NCBI GenBank assembly: GCA_019239425.1
Contig: JAFAZX010000084.1
Location: 1-57,903 of the forward strand
DNA from: Acidobacteriota bacterium
GTDB lineage: Bacteria; Acidobacteriota; Blastocatellia; Pyrinomonadales; Pyrinomonadaceae
DNA: 57,903 nt
Reading direction: 5' to 3'
Part shown: piece after piece, positions 7,577 to 15,546 of the stretch
How the letters are laid out: every line of letters begins with the position of its first letter
Position numbering within the stretch: the stretch's first letter is position 1
Notes under the pieces: generated by a model
Told to the model about the DNA's origin: nothing
The model's database searches: none
What the model saw: the letters and a program-made list of their open reading frames with translations, nothing else
Made by a program: the position numbers and the translations under genes

Positions 7577-9973
7577 ATGAAGAGAAGAGACTTTCTGATC
7601 CTTCCGGCGGCGGCTCTCCTGGCGCGCGCGGGCGTGGCACAGACGAGAGACGCCGGGCGCGGCGCGTGGGGCGAACTGCGCGTTTGGTACAGGCAGCCCG
7701 CCGCGGACTGGAACGAGGCGCTGCCGGTCGGGAACGGCCGTCTGGCGGCGATGGTCTTCGGCGGCGTCGGGTCGGAGCGTCTACAGCTCAACGAGGAGAC
7801 GGTCTGGGCCGGCGAGCGGCGCGACCGCACCAACCCCGGAGGCGCGCGCGCCATCCCCGAAGTGCGCCGCCTGCTCTTCGCGGGAAAGGTGAAGGAGGCG
7901 GAAGAACTCGCCGACAAGAGCGTCATCGCCGTCCCGCGGCGCATGCCGCCCTACCAGACGCTCGGCGACCTGCTGCTCGAATTCAAGGGTCAGGGGGAGG
8001 CGGGCGAATACGTCCGCGAGCTCGACCTCGACGCGGGCGTGGCGCGCGTCACCTACAGGCAGGGCGGCGCGCGCTTCACGCGCGAGGTCTTCGCGTCGGC
8101 GGTCGAACAGGTGATAGTCGTCCGCCTGACCTGCGACCGGCCGGGGCTTATCTCCTTCGCGGCGACGCTCGCGCGCGAGCAGGACGCGAAGGCGCGCGCC
8201 GTCGCCCCCGACCGCGTCGTGCTCGAAGGCGAGGCCGTCGCGCGCGACGACAAGCACGCGCAGGAGCGCAAGGTCGGCGTTAAGTTCTGCGGAGTCGCGC
8301 AGGCGCTCGCCGAAGGGGGGCGCACGTTCGTTAAAGGCGACAGGCTCTCCGTCGAAGGCGCGAACGCGGCGACCATCATCTTCGCCGCCGCCACCAACTT
8401 CCGCCACGCAGACCCCTTGGCGAAGTGCGAACAGTACCTCGCCGCCGCCGCGCGGAAGCCTTACGCGCGGCTCTTGAATTCTCACGTCGCAGACCACCGG
8501 CGCCTCTTCCGCCGCGTCTCCTTCAACCTCACAGGCCCTACGCCCGACCTCCCCACTGATGAAAGAATCAAGCGCGTGCAGGAGGGCGCGAGCGACACCG
8601 CGCTCGAAGCGCTCTACTTTCAGTTCGGCCGCTACCTCCTCATCGCTTCGAGCCGGACGGGCGCGCTGGCCGCGAACCTTCAGGGCAAGTGGAACGACCA
8701 GCTCGCGCCCGCGTGGGACAGCAAGTACACCGTCAACATCAACACCGAGATGAACTACTGGCCGGCGTTGACGACGAACCTCTCCGAGCTGCACGCGCCG
8801 CTCTTCGACCTCATCGACAACGCGCGCCCGGACGGCCGCCGCGTCGCGCGGAAGCTCTACGGCGCGCGCGGCTTCTGTATTCATCACAACACAGACCTCT
8901 GGGGCCACGCCGTCCCCATCGACGGGGCGCGCTATGGTGTCTGGCCGATGGGCGGCGCGTGGCTGAGCCTGCACCTCTGGGAGCACTACGACTTCACGCG
9001 CGACCGGCAGTTCCTCGCGCGCCGCGCCTACCCGACGATGAAGGAGGCCGCCGAGTTTCTGCTCGACTACATGGTGGAGGACGGCAAGGGGCGTCTCATC
9101 ACCGGGCCTTCGATCTCGCCGGAGAACCAGTACCAGTTGCCCGACGGCACGAAGGGCACGCTCTGCATGGCGCCGACGATGGACACGGAGATTACGCACG
9201 CGCTCTTCACGCGCGTCGCCGAGGCGTCCCGCCTGCTCGGCGTGGACGCGGAGTTCCGCGCGCACGTCGAGGCCACGCGTTCGCGCCTGCCGCCTCTGAA
9301 GGTCGGAAAGCACGGGCAGCTTCAGGAGTGGCTCGAAGACTACGAAGAGCCTGACCCGGGCCACCGCCACATCTCGCACCTCTTCGCGCTCCACCCTGGC
9401 AACCAGATCACCCTGCGCGGCACGCCCGAGCTGGCGCGGGCGGCGCGCGTCTCTCTGGAGAGAAGGCTGCAGGCGGGGAGCGGGCACACGGGTTGGAGCC
9501 GCGCGTGGATCATCAACTTCTGGACGCGGCTCGAAGAGGCGGAGTTGGCGCACGAGAACATCGTTGCGCTGCTCGCCAAGTCTACGCTCCCGAACCTGTT
9601 CGACAACCATCCGCCTTTTCAGATCGACGGCAACTTCGGCGGCACGGCGGCGGTGGCCGAGATGCTCCTGCAAAGCCACGCGGGCGAGATAAGCCTCCTG
9701 CCCGCGCTCCCGCGAGCGTGGCACACCGGCTCGGTCAAGGGCCTGCGCGCACGCGGCGGCGTCGAGGTCGACATCGAGTGGACGGACGGCCGCGCGACTT
9801 TCGTCGAACTAAGGCCCGACGTGAGCGGCGAACACAAGCTCAGGCCGCCGCGCGGCCAACGCGTCGCCTCGGTCAACGAAGGCCGAAGGGCGTTGAAGCT
9901 CACGCCGGACGCCGACGGCGTCGTGCTTTTGCAGTTGGCGGCCGGCCGGCGTTACTGCGTCCGCTTCAGTTAA
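7577..9973 (+). CDS. GH95 alpha-L-fucosidase, Tat-exported
   Basis: 798-residue inverting fucosidase of family GH95, releasing terminal (usually alpha-1,2-linked) L-fucose. The N-terminus MKRRDFLILPAAALLARAGVA is a twin-arginine signal, so the folded enzyme should cross the membrane by Tat. The family opening is typical: LRVWYRQPAADWNEALPVGN then GRLAAMVFGG and LQLNEETVWAG. The (alpha/alpha)6 catalytic region has NINTEMNYWPA (about residue 386) and QIDGNFGGTAAVAEML (about residue 681), whose Asp and the upstream Asn residues are the known catalytic set. Length fits the family. Members also act on galactosides, but the fucose catabolic genes upstream favour fucosidase. ATG 7577 is chosen because it starts the Tat motif. 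Confidence 0.92.
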   Translation: MKRRDFLILPAAALLARAGVAQTRDAGRGAWGELRVWYRQPAADWNEALPVGNGRLAAMVFGGVGSERLQLNEETVWAGERRDRTNPGGARAIPEVRRLLFAGKVKEAEELADKSVIAVPRRMPPYQTLGDLLLEFKGQGEAGEYVRELDLDAGVARVTYRQGGARFTREVFASAVEQVIVVRLTCDRPGLISFAATLAREQDAKARAVAPDRVVLEGEAVARDDKHAQERKVGVKFCGVAQALAEGGRTFVKGDRLSVEGANAATIIFAAATNFRHADPLAKCEQYLAAAARKPYARLLNSHVADHRRLFRRVSFNLTGPTPDLPTDERIKRVQEGASDTALEALYFQFGRYLLIASSRTGALAANLQGKWNDQLAPAWDSKYTVNINTEMNYWPALTTNLSELHAPLFDLIDNARPDGRRVARKLYGARGFCIHHNTDLWGHAVPIDGARYGVWPMGGAWLSLHLWEHYDFTRDRQFLARRAYPTMKEAAEFLLDYMVEDGKGRLITGPSISPENQYQLPDGTKGTLCMAPTMDTEITHALFTRVAEASRLLGVDAEFRAHVEATRSRLPPLKVGKHGQLQEWLEDYEEPDPGHRHISHLFALHPGNQITLRGTPELARAARVSLERRLQAGSGHTGWSRAWIINFWTRLEEAELAHENIVALLAKSTLPNLFDNHPPFQIDGNFGGTAAVAEMLLQSHAGEISLLPALPRAWHTGSVKGLRARGGVEVDIEWTDGRATFVELRPDVSGEHKLRPPRGQRVASVNEGRRALKLTPDADGVVLLQLAAGRRYCVRFS

Positions 9974-9978
9974 GAACA

Positions 9979-9990
9979 GGTCAGAACCGC
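9979..9990 (+). repeat. Solo arm fragment of the family D repeat
   Basis: GGTCAGAACCGC, identical to the start of the 32-bp stem at 2825, placed 5 nt after the GH95 stop and before the GH3 start. It has no partner arm; it looks like a remnant of a deleted or incomplete hairpin. Confidence 0.6.
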
Positions 9991-10004
9991 TACGGAGATG
10001 TTTG

Positions 10005-12407
10005 ATGCGAATAGCTTATGCACTGATTCTCTCGGCTCTACTCGTCGTCGGTTCGGGGGGGCAGGTACGGCAGGGCAAGAAGGACATCTATCACGACGGC
10101 TGGACGGACTTTAACAAGAACGGCCGGAAGGACGTGTACGAAGACCCGCAGGCGAGCGTCGACGCGCGCGTCGAAGACCTGCTCGGGCAGATGAATCTGG
10201 AAGAGAAGACCTGCCAGACGGCTACCCTGTACGGCTACGCGCGCGTGCTGAAGGACGAGCTGCCGACGCCGGAGTGGAAGAACAAAATCTGGAAGGACGG
10301 CATCGCCAACATCGACGAGCACCTCAACGGCTGGGGCGACCCCGGCTCGAAGAGCGTCTACGCCACGGACATCCGCAAACACGTCTGGGCCATGAACGAG
10401 GTGCAGCGCTTCTTCATCGAAGAGACGCGCCTCGGCATCCCCGTGGACTTCACCGACGAGGGCATCCGCGGCGTCGCCTATTACACCGCGACCAGCTTCC
10501 CGGCGCAGCCCGGCGTCGGGAGCACATGGGATAGAGAACTCGTCCGCGAGATCGGCCGCATCACCGGACGTGAGGCGCGCGCGCTCGGCTACACGAACGT
10601 CTACTCGCCCATCATGGACGTGGGGCGCGACCAGCGCTGGGGGCGCATGGAGGAGGTCTACGGCGAAGACCCATACCTCGTCGCGCGCCTCGGCGTCGAG
10701 CAGGTGAAGGGCTTGCAGGAGAACTATCAAGTTGCATCGACCCTCAAGCACTTCGCCGTCTACAGCAACAACAAGGGCGCGCGCGAGGGGCAGGCGCGCA
10801 CAGACCCGCAGACCTCGCCCCGCGAGGTCGAGAACGTCTTCCTCCCGTCCTTCAAAGCCGGCATCAAAGAGGGCGGCGCGCTCGGCGTGATGAGCTCTTA
10901 CAACGACTACGACTCGGTGCCCGTCACGGGCAGCCACTACTGGCTGACCGAGCGTCTGCGGAGAGACTTCGGCTTCCGCGGCTACGTCGTCTCGGACAGC
11001 GCGGCCGTCGAGTACCTCTACAACAAGCACGCCGTCGCGGCCGACATGAAGGACGCCGTGCGCCAGTCGATTGAGGCGGGCCTGAACGTCAAGACCAACT
11101 TCACGCCGCCCGACGACTTCATCCTCCCGCTGCGCGAGCTGGTCAAGGAGGGCAAGGTCTCGACAAGCACGCTCGACGACCGCGTGCGCGACGTGCTGCG
11201 CGTCAAGTTCACCGTCGGGCTGTTCGACCGGCCTTACGTCAAAGACGCGGAGGCGACCGTCAAACTCGTCAACTCGCCCGAGCACAACCGGGTCGCGCTG
11301 CGCGCCGCGCGCGAAAGCCTCGTCCTGCTCAGGAACGAGAAGAACGTCCTGCCCCTGAGCAAGTCGCTCAGCTCAATCGCCGTCGTCGGCCCGCTCGCCG
11401 ACGACGACAGCAACACGCACAACCGCTACGGCCCTTCGGGCGTGAACGGCGTCACGGTGCTCGAAGGCGTCAGGTCGAAGCTGGGCGGCGGCGTGAAGGT
11501 GAACTACGCGAAGGGCTGCGACGTGGTGGACGCGCGCTGGCCCGAATCGGAAGTGCTGCCGGAGCCTCTGACGAAGGACGAGCAGGACGAAATCGCCAAA
11601 GCCGTCGAGGCCGCGCGCGCGTCGGACGCGGCCGTCGTCGTGCTCGGCGACATCTCGCCGCGCACGGTGGGCGAGAGCGCTTCGCGCACGAGCCTCGACC
11701 TGCCCGGCCGCCAGCTCCAGCTCGTGCAGGCGGTTCAGGCGGTCGGAAAACCCGTCGTCGTCGTCCTCATCAACGGCCGGCCCATGAGCATCAACTGGGT
11801 TGACAAGTACGTGCCCGGAATCCTGGAAGCCTGGTTCCCGGGCGCGCAGGGCGGGACGGCCATCGCCGACGCGCTCTTCGGCGACTACAACCCGGGCGGG
11901 CATCTGACCGTCACCTTCCCGAAGACCGCCGGGCAGATACCCTTCAACTTCCCTTCGAAGCCGAACGCGCAGTGGGAGGGCGAGAAGACGCGCGTCAACG
12001 GCGCGCTCTACTACTTCGGCCACGGTCTCTCGTACACGACCTTCGAATATTCGAACCTGAGGATTAGCCCCTCGAAGCAGAACGCGGGCGGCAACGTCAC
12101 GGTGAGCCTCGACTTGAAGAACACCGGCGCGCGCGAGGGCGACGAGGTCGTGCAGCTCTACACGCGCGACCTCGTGAGCAGCGTCACGACCTACGAGAAG
12201 AACCTGCGCGGCTTCGAGCGGGTGCACCTGAAGCAGGGCGAGACGAGGGCCGTGACCTTCACCCTGAAACCCGAAGACCTCGCGCTCTGGGATCGCTCGA
12301 TGCGCTTCGTCGTCGAGCCGGGCGCCTTCCGCGTGATGGTCGGCTCCTCTTCGGAAGACATACGCCTGACCGGAGAGTTCGATATTGTCCCGGCGGTTGG
12401 AAGATGA
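10005..12407 (+). CDS. GH3 beta-glycosidase (beta-glucosidase/xylosidase type), secreted
   Basis: 800 residues with an N-terminal hydrophobic signal (MRIAYALILSALLVVGSGG). A short DFNKNGRKDVYED stretch precedes the catalytic domain. The GH3 N-terminal barrel shows YGEDPYLVARLGVEQVKGLQ, LKHFAVYSNNKGAREG and the nucleophile motif VVSDSAAV (Asp331). The alpha/beta sandwich and the C-terminal fibronectin III-like domain follow (FSYGLSYTTFEYS-type region: FGHGLSYTTFEYSNL, then VVQLYTRD). Several family members remove beta-linked glucose, xylose or galactose from plant or microbial polysaccharide. It follows the GH95 gene by 31 nt with GGAG as binding site (9994-9997), so they are probably co-expressed. 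Exact specificity cannot be read from sequence. Confidence 0.9.
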   Translation: MRIAYALILSALLVVGSGGQVRQGKKDIYHDGWTDFNKNGRKDVYEDPQASVDARVEDLLGQMNLEEKTCQTATLYGYARVLKDELPTPEWKNKIWKDGIANIDEHLNGWGDPGSKSVYATDIRKHVWAMNEVQRFFIEETRLGIPVDFTDEGIRGVAYYTATSFPAQPGVGSTWDRELVREIGRITGREARALGYTNVYSPIMDVGRDQRWGRMEEVYGEDPYLVARLGVEQVKGLQENYQVASTLKHFAVYSNNKGAREGQARTDPQTSPREVENVFLPSFKAGIKEGGALGVMSSYNDYDSVPVTGSHYWLTERLRRDFGFRGYVVSDSAAVEYLYNKHAVAADMKDAVRQSIEAGLNVKTNFTPPDDFILPLRELVKEGKVSTSTLDDRVRDVLRVKFTVGLFDRPYVKDAEATVKLVNSPEHNRVALRAARESLVLLRNEKNVLPLSKSLSSIAVVGPLADDDSNTHNRYGPSGVNGVTVLEGVRSKLGGGVKVNYAKGCDVVDARWPESEVLPEPLTKDEQDEIAKAVEAARASDAAVVVLGDISPRTVGESASRTSLDLPGRQLQLVQAVQAVGKPVVVVLINGRPMSINWVDKYVPGILEAWFPGAQGGTAIADALFGDYNPGGHLTVTFPKTAGQIPFNFPSKPNAQWEGEKTRVNGALYYFGHGLSYTTFEYSNLRISPSKQNAGGNVTVSLDLKNTGAREGDEVVQLYTRDLVSSVTTYEKNLRGFERVHLKQGETRAVTFTLKPEDLALWDRSMRFVVEPGAFRVMVGSSSEDIRLTGEFDIVPAVGR

Positions 12408-12417
12408 GGAAGTGAGC

Positions 12418-12494
12418 TTTCACCACAGAGACACAGAGGCACAGCTTGTCGAGCCATGAACTCAAAGCTGTGCCTCTGTGTCTCTGTGGTGAAA
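12418..12494. repeat. Intergenic inverted repeat, family A, copy 2 (30-bp perfect stem)
   Basis: The arms at 12418-12447 and 12465-12494 are exact reverse complements with a 17-nt loop. The repeat starts 10 nt after the GH3 stop and ends 38 nt before the next start. It is the best-preserved member of the CACAGAGA family in the window. Confidence 0.93.
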
Positions 12495-12532
12495 TCCTTC
12501 TCGGCTAAGTGGCACGAACAGAGTTAAGAGAC

Positions 12533-14404
12533 ATGAGATATTCGTTAACCGCCTTACTCGTTCTAACGCTCGCGACGGCTTCGCTCGCGCAACAAACAGG
12601 CGACCTGCGGCGGACGGCGCTCAAATCCCAGAGTCCTTCGGACGAGATCGTGCGGCTCGACGTTGACGGCGACGGGCGGCCGGACATCCTTGAGCGCTGG
12701 TGGAACGGGAAGCGCGTGCGCTGGCTCGACGAGAACGGAGACCTTTCGCCGACGGACACGCGCGGCGACCAGGTGGGCGACGTGCTGCAGGTGGACAGGA
12801 ACGGAGACGGCCTCTACGACGGCCCGCTCGACTTGAATATTAAGTGGGCCGACAACGACGGCGACGGCCGCGCAGACCTCGAAGCCTTCGTCACGCAGCC
12901 GCCCGCCTGGGAGGAGGGGAAGTGGGACGCGAGCGAGTCGCACTGGATGGTCTTCATCGACCTCGAGAAGGACGGCGTGCTCGGCCGGCTCGACTGGGAG
13001 AAGTTCGATCTGGGCCAGGCCAACTGGGAGTACACCGGTCTCGATAACTGGATGCCCGACTACAACGGCGACGCCCTCTTCCTCAAAATCCACCGCCCGC
13101 CGCAGGCGCTCCCAGACCCCCGGCTCAACTGGGAGAACCCCTTCGCCTTTTACGACACGGACGGCGACGGCGCGAGCGAGATGGCGATGCGCTGGCTCGA
13201 CCCCAGCTCGACGCAGGCGGCCGTGGAGAACGGCGTCGCCAGACTCTCCGGCCGTCTCGGCGAAGCCTTCGTCACCTTCGACCTCGACAACGACTCCGGC
13301 CGCGGCAACGAGACCGACTACGACATGACCTTGCGCGGCGCGGGCGGGCCGGGCGTGCCTTACAAGCAGTTCGTCCACAAGTACCCCGCCTTGCGCGGCA
13401 ACACGAAGTTCGACCCCTGCTTCAAGTGGAACAACTGGCGGCGCCTCGACGAGCTTATCTACATGCCGCACGAACAGAGCTTCGACCAGTTCTTCAAGGC
13501 CGGTTGGGCGAGCATGTACTTCGTCTACGACGAGGACGACGACGACCACCGCTGGGAGCGCGTCGAGATGTACTACCCGATGCACGGCTTCGGCGGGCCG
13601 GAGAGCGAGGTCGATCTTTATTCGACGAAGCGCTGGCTGCGGAGCAACTACGACGCGAGTCAGCCGCCGCCCGCCGAGGGCCAGCGCCCGGGCATCTCGG
13701 GCCACCCGCAGGCCGACTCGCTCGGCGACCGCGGCGAGTGGGACAGGGACAACTCCGGGAAGGGGAAGCTCTACGTCGGCGTCTTCGACCGGAAGTTTCA
13801 CCTGCTCGGCGCCGAAGACGGCGCGTGGCTGGTGGACAAGAACGCGGAGTATCACGGCGGCACGAAGACGCCTTCGCCGAAGCCGCAAGCGCCGCGCGTC
13901 GGAGAGGTCGTGAAGTACGCGGACGCGGACGGCAACGGTTTTCTCGACACCGTCGAGTACGACTACGACGGCGATAGAAGAATTGACTTGAAGGTCTCGC
14001 TCCTCGACTACAGGACGGCCGCGCTGCCGCACCCGGACGCGGCGGCCGTCATCGACACGCACGGGGAAGGTTGGAAGGGGCTGCACGAGCAGTTCAAGCG
14101 CGTGGCCGAACAGTCGTGGCAGGAGGCTTTGCAAGTCTACCGCGCGGCGTGGCGGCGCGGGCTCACCACGCCCGAGACGGACGCGCTCGCCTTCGCCTCG
14201 ACCACGGGCGAGCGACACGACCACGCCTACTGGCTCAAGGAGAGACTGTTCCGCGCAATGCGCGCGCGTCTGCAAGAGGTCGCGCGCGCCGAGCCGGCCC
14301 GCGCCGCCGCGTTGGAAGCCCTGGATAAGGAGTTGACGCGCCTCTACTACCTCGGCCTCTTCGACGAATACGCGCGCCGCATCGCCGAAGTGCCGGGTCG
14401 TTAA
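12533..14404 (+). CDS. Secreted protein with multiple DxDxDG calcium-binding-type motifs
   Basis: 623 residues; ATG 12533 opens a clear signal peptide, MRYSLTALLVLTLATASLAQ. The mature chain carries many acidic loops of the DxDxDG kind (thrombospondin type 3 or EF-hand loop like): DVDGDGRPD, DENGDLSPTD, DRNGDGLYDG, DNDGDGRADLEA, DTDGDGASEMA, DADGNGFLDT and DYDGDRRID. It is rich in Trp and Tyr, as in carbohydrate-binding proteins. The C-terminal 130 residues are helical and Arg/Glu rich. I do not recognise a catalytic domain. Its place at the end of the GH95-GH3 run suggests an extracellular accessory protein for polysaccharide handling. Its stop overlaps the convergent GH88/105 gene by 4 nt at the palindrome TTAA. 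Confidence 0.75.
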   Translation: MRYSLTALLVLTLATASLAQQTGDLRRTALKSQSPSDEIVRLDVDGDGRPDILERWWNGKRVRWLDENGDLSPTDTRGDQVGDVLQVDRNGDGLYDGPLDLNIKWADNDGDGRADLEAFVTQPPAWEEGKWDASESHWMVFIDLEKDGVLGRLDWEKFDLGQANWEYTGLDNWMPDYNGDALFLKIHRPPQALPDPRLNWENPFAFYDTDGDGASEMAMRWLDPSSTQAAVENGVARLSGRLGEAFVTFDLDNDSGRGNETDYDMTLRGAGGPGVPYKQFVHKYPALRGNTKFDPCFKWNNWRRLDELIYMPHEQSFDQFFKAGWASMYFVYDEDDDDHRWERVEMYYPMHGFGGPESEVDLYSTKRWLRSNYDASQPPPAEGQRPGISGHPQADSLGDRGEWDRDNSGKGKLYVGVFDRKFHLLGAEDGAWLVDKNAEYHGGTKTPSPKPQAPRVGEVVKYADADGNGFLDTVEYDYDGDRRIDLKVSLLDYRTAALPHPDAAAVIDTHGEGWKGLHEQFKRVAEQSWQEALQVYRAAWRRGLTTPETDALAFASTTGERHDHAYWLKERLFRAMRARLQEVARAEPARAAALEALDKELTRLYYLGLFDEYARRIAEVPGR

Positions 14405-15546
14405 CGGAGGAAGGCCGTCGCCGTCCAGAGGATGGGGGCCTGGCCGTGCAGGTCGCCGACGTTGCGTTTGCGCTCCATGTAGTACTGGTAGTCGTTCTTC
14501 TTGTTCGTGCCTTCGCAGACGTCGCTGATGTCGCCGTCGGCGTTGATGTATTTAACCAGCCCGAGCCAGGCCCTGCGCGCCGCGGGGCCGTAAGTCTTCC
14601 GGTCGAGCCAACCCTCCTTCACCCCCGTCACCAACGCGAAGGTGAACATCCCTGTGCTGGAAGTCTCGGGCCAGGACTCGGGGCGGTCTATCAGTTGGCG
14701 CCACATGCCGTCGGCGCCCTGGTGCTTCAGGAGCGTCGCCATCATCTTGCGGTAGCCGTCCATGATGCGCGCGCGGTTCGGGTGATCCTTCGGCAGAGAG
14801 CGGAGTAGCTCCGCCGTGCCCGCCGCCATCCAGCCGTTGCCGCGCCCCCAGAAGAAGGGCACGTCGGGCGCGTGGTAGAAGAGGCCGTTCGGCTGTTGCA
14901 GGCGGTCGAGGTAGGCGGCCATCTCGCGCCCCGCGCGGTCGATGTACGTGCGGTCGCCCGTCGCGCGGAAGGCTTGCGCCTGGAGCGCGGTGATCATGTA
15001 CATGTCGTCGATCCAGAAGCGCGTCTGCTGGCTCAGGCCGTCTTTGACCGACTGCTCGACCAACTGCCTCTCTTCCGGCTTGAGCGACGCCAGACGTTCG
15101 GCGGTCGGCGGCGCCCACTGGCGGTCGGCGATAGTCTTACCGACGGGGAGGTAGCGCGCGTCTCGGGTCTGTATGTATAGCTCGAAGGGGACTGCGCCGA
15201 AGACCGAGGGGTCTACGTGGTCGGCCGCGGGGACGAGACTCGCCTCGGCGCCGAACAGGGGTTCGAAGCGCGCGACCAACTTCTTAGTCAGCTCACTGTC
15301 CTTACTCACTTTTGCGAAGGTGAGCGCGCCGTACCACGCGCAGGTCTCGGGGTAGGTGATGCTGCGCGGCGGCGTCGGCCTCATGAAGTTGAAGTGCGGC
15401 GAGGCGGCGAAGCGCTCGGCCACGCGCTTGCCTATCTCGCGCGGGGAACTGCCCTGCGGCCAGGTCTTGAAGTCTGCCTGCGCCGCCGCCTGCGTGACGA
15501 GCGATAAAGTTAAGGCGCAGGCGATAAGGATAAGGCGTGTTCTCAT
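14401..15546 (-). CDS. GH88/GH105-type unsaturated uronyl hydrolase, secreted
   Basis: 381 residues starting at ATG 15546 with signal MRTRLILIACALTLSLVTQAA. The body is an (alpha/alpha)6 barrel of the YteR kind: TYPETCAWYGALTFAK, WIDDMYMITALQAQAFRATG (the WIDD Asp is the usual catalytic region), FFWGRGNGWMAAGTAELL, and FTFALVTGVKEGWLD near the end. The family removes unsaturated glucuronyl or galacturonyl residues left by polysaccharide lyases, using hydration of the enol ether. The start overlaps the upstream gene's stop by one base (TGATG), so it is coupled to the six-hairpin glycosidase. Together they suggest attack on a uronic-acid-containing polymer such as pectin or a fucosylated glycan. 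Confidence 0.85.
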   Translation of the reverse strand: MRTRLILIACALTLSLVTQAAAQADFKTWPQGSSPREIGKRVAERFAASPHFNFMRPTPPRSITYPETCAWYGALTFAKVSKDSELTKKLVARFEPLFGAEASLVPAADHVDPSVFGAVPFELYIQTRDARYLPVGKTIADRQWAPPTAERLASLKPEERQLVEQSVKDGLSQQTRFWIDDMYMITALQAQAFRATGDRTYIDRAGREMAAYLDRLQQPNGLFYHAPDVPFFWGRGNGWMAAGTAELLRSLPKDHPNRARIMDGYRKMMATLLKHQGADGMWRQLIDRPESWPETSSTGMFTFALVTGVKEGWLDRKTYGPAARRAWLGLVKYINADGDISDVCEGTNKKNDYQYYMERKRNVGDLHGQAPILWTATAFLR

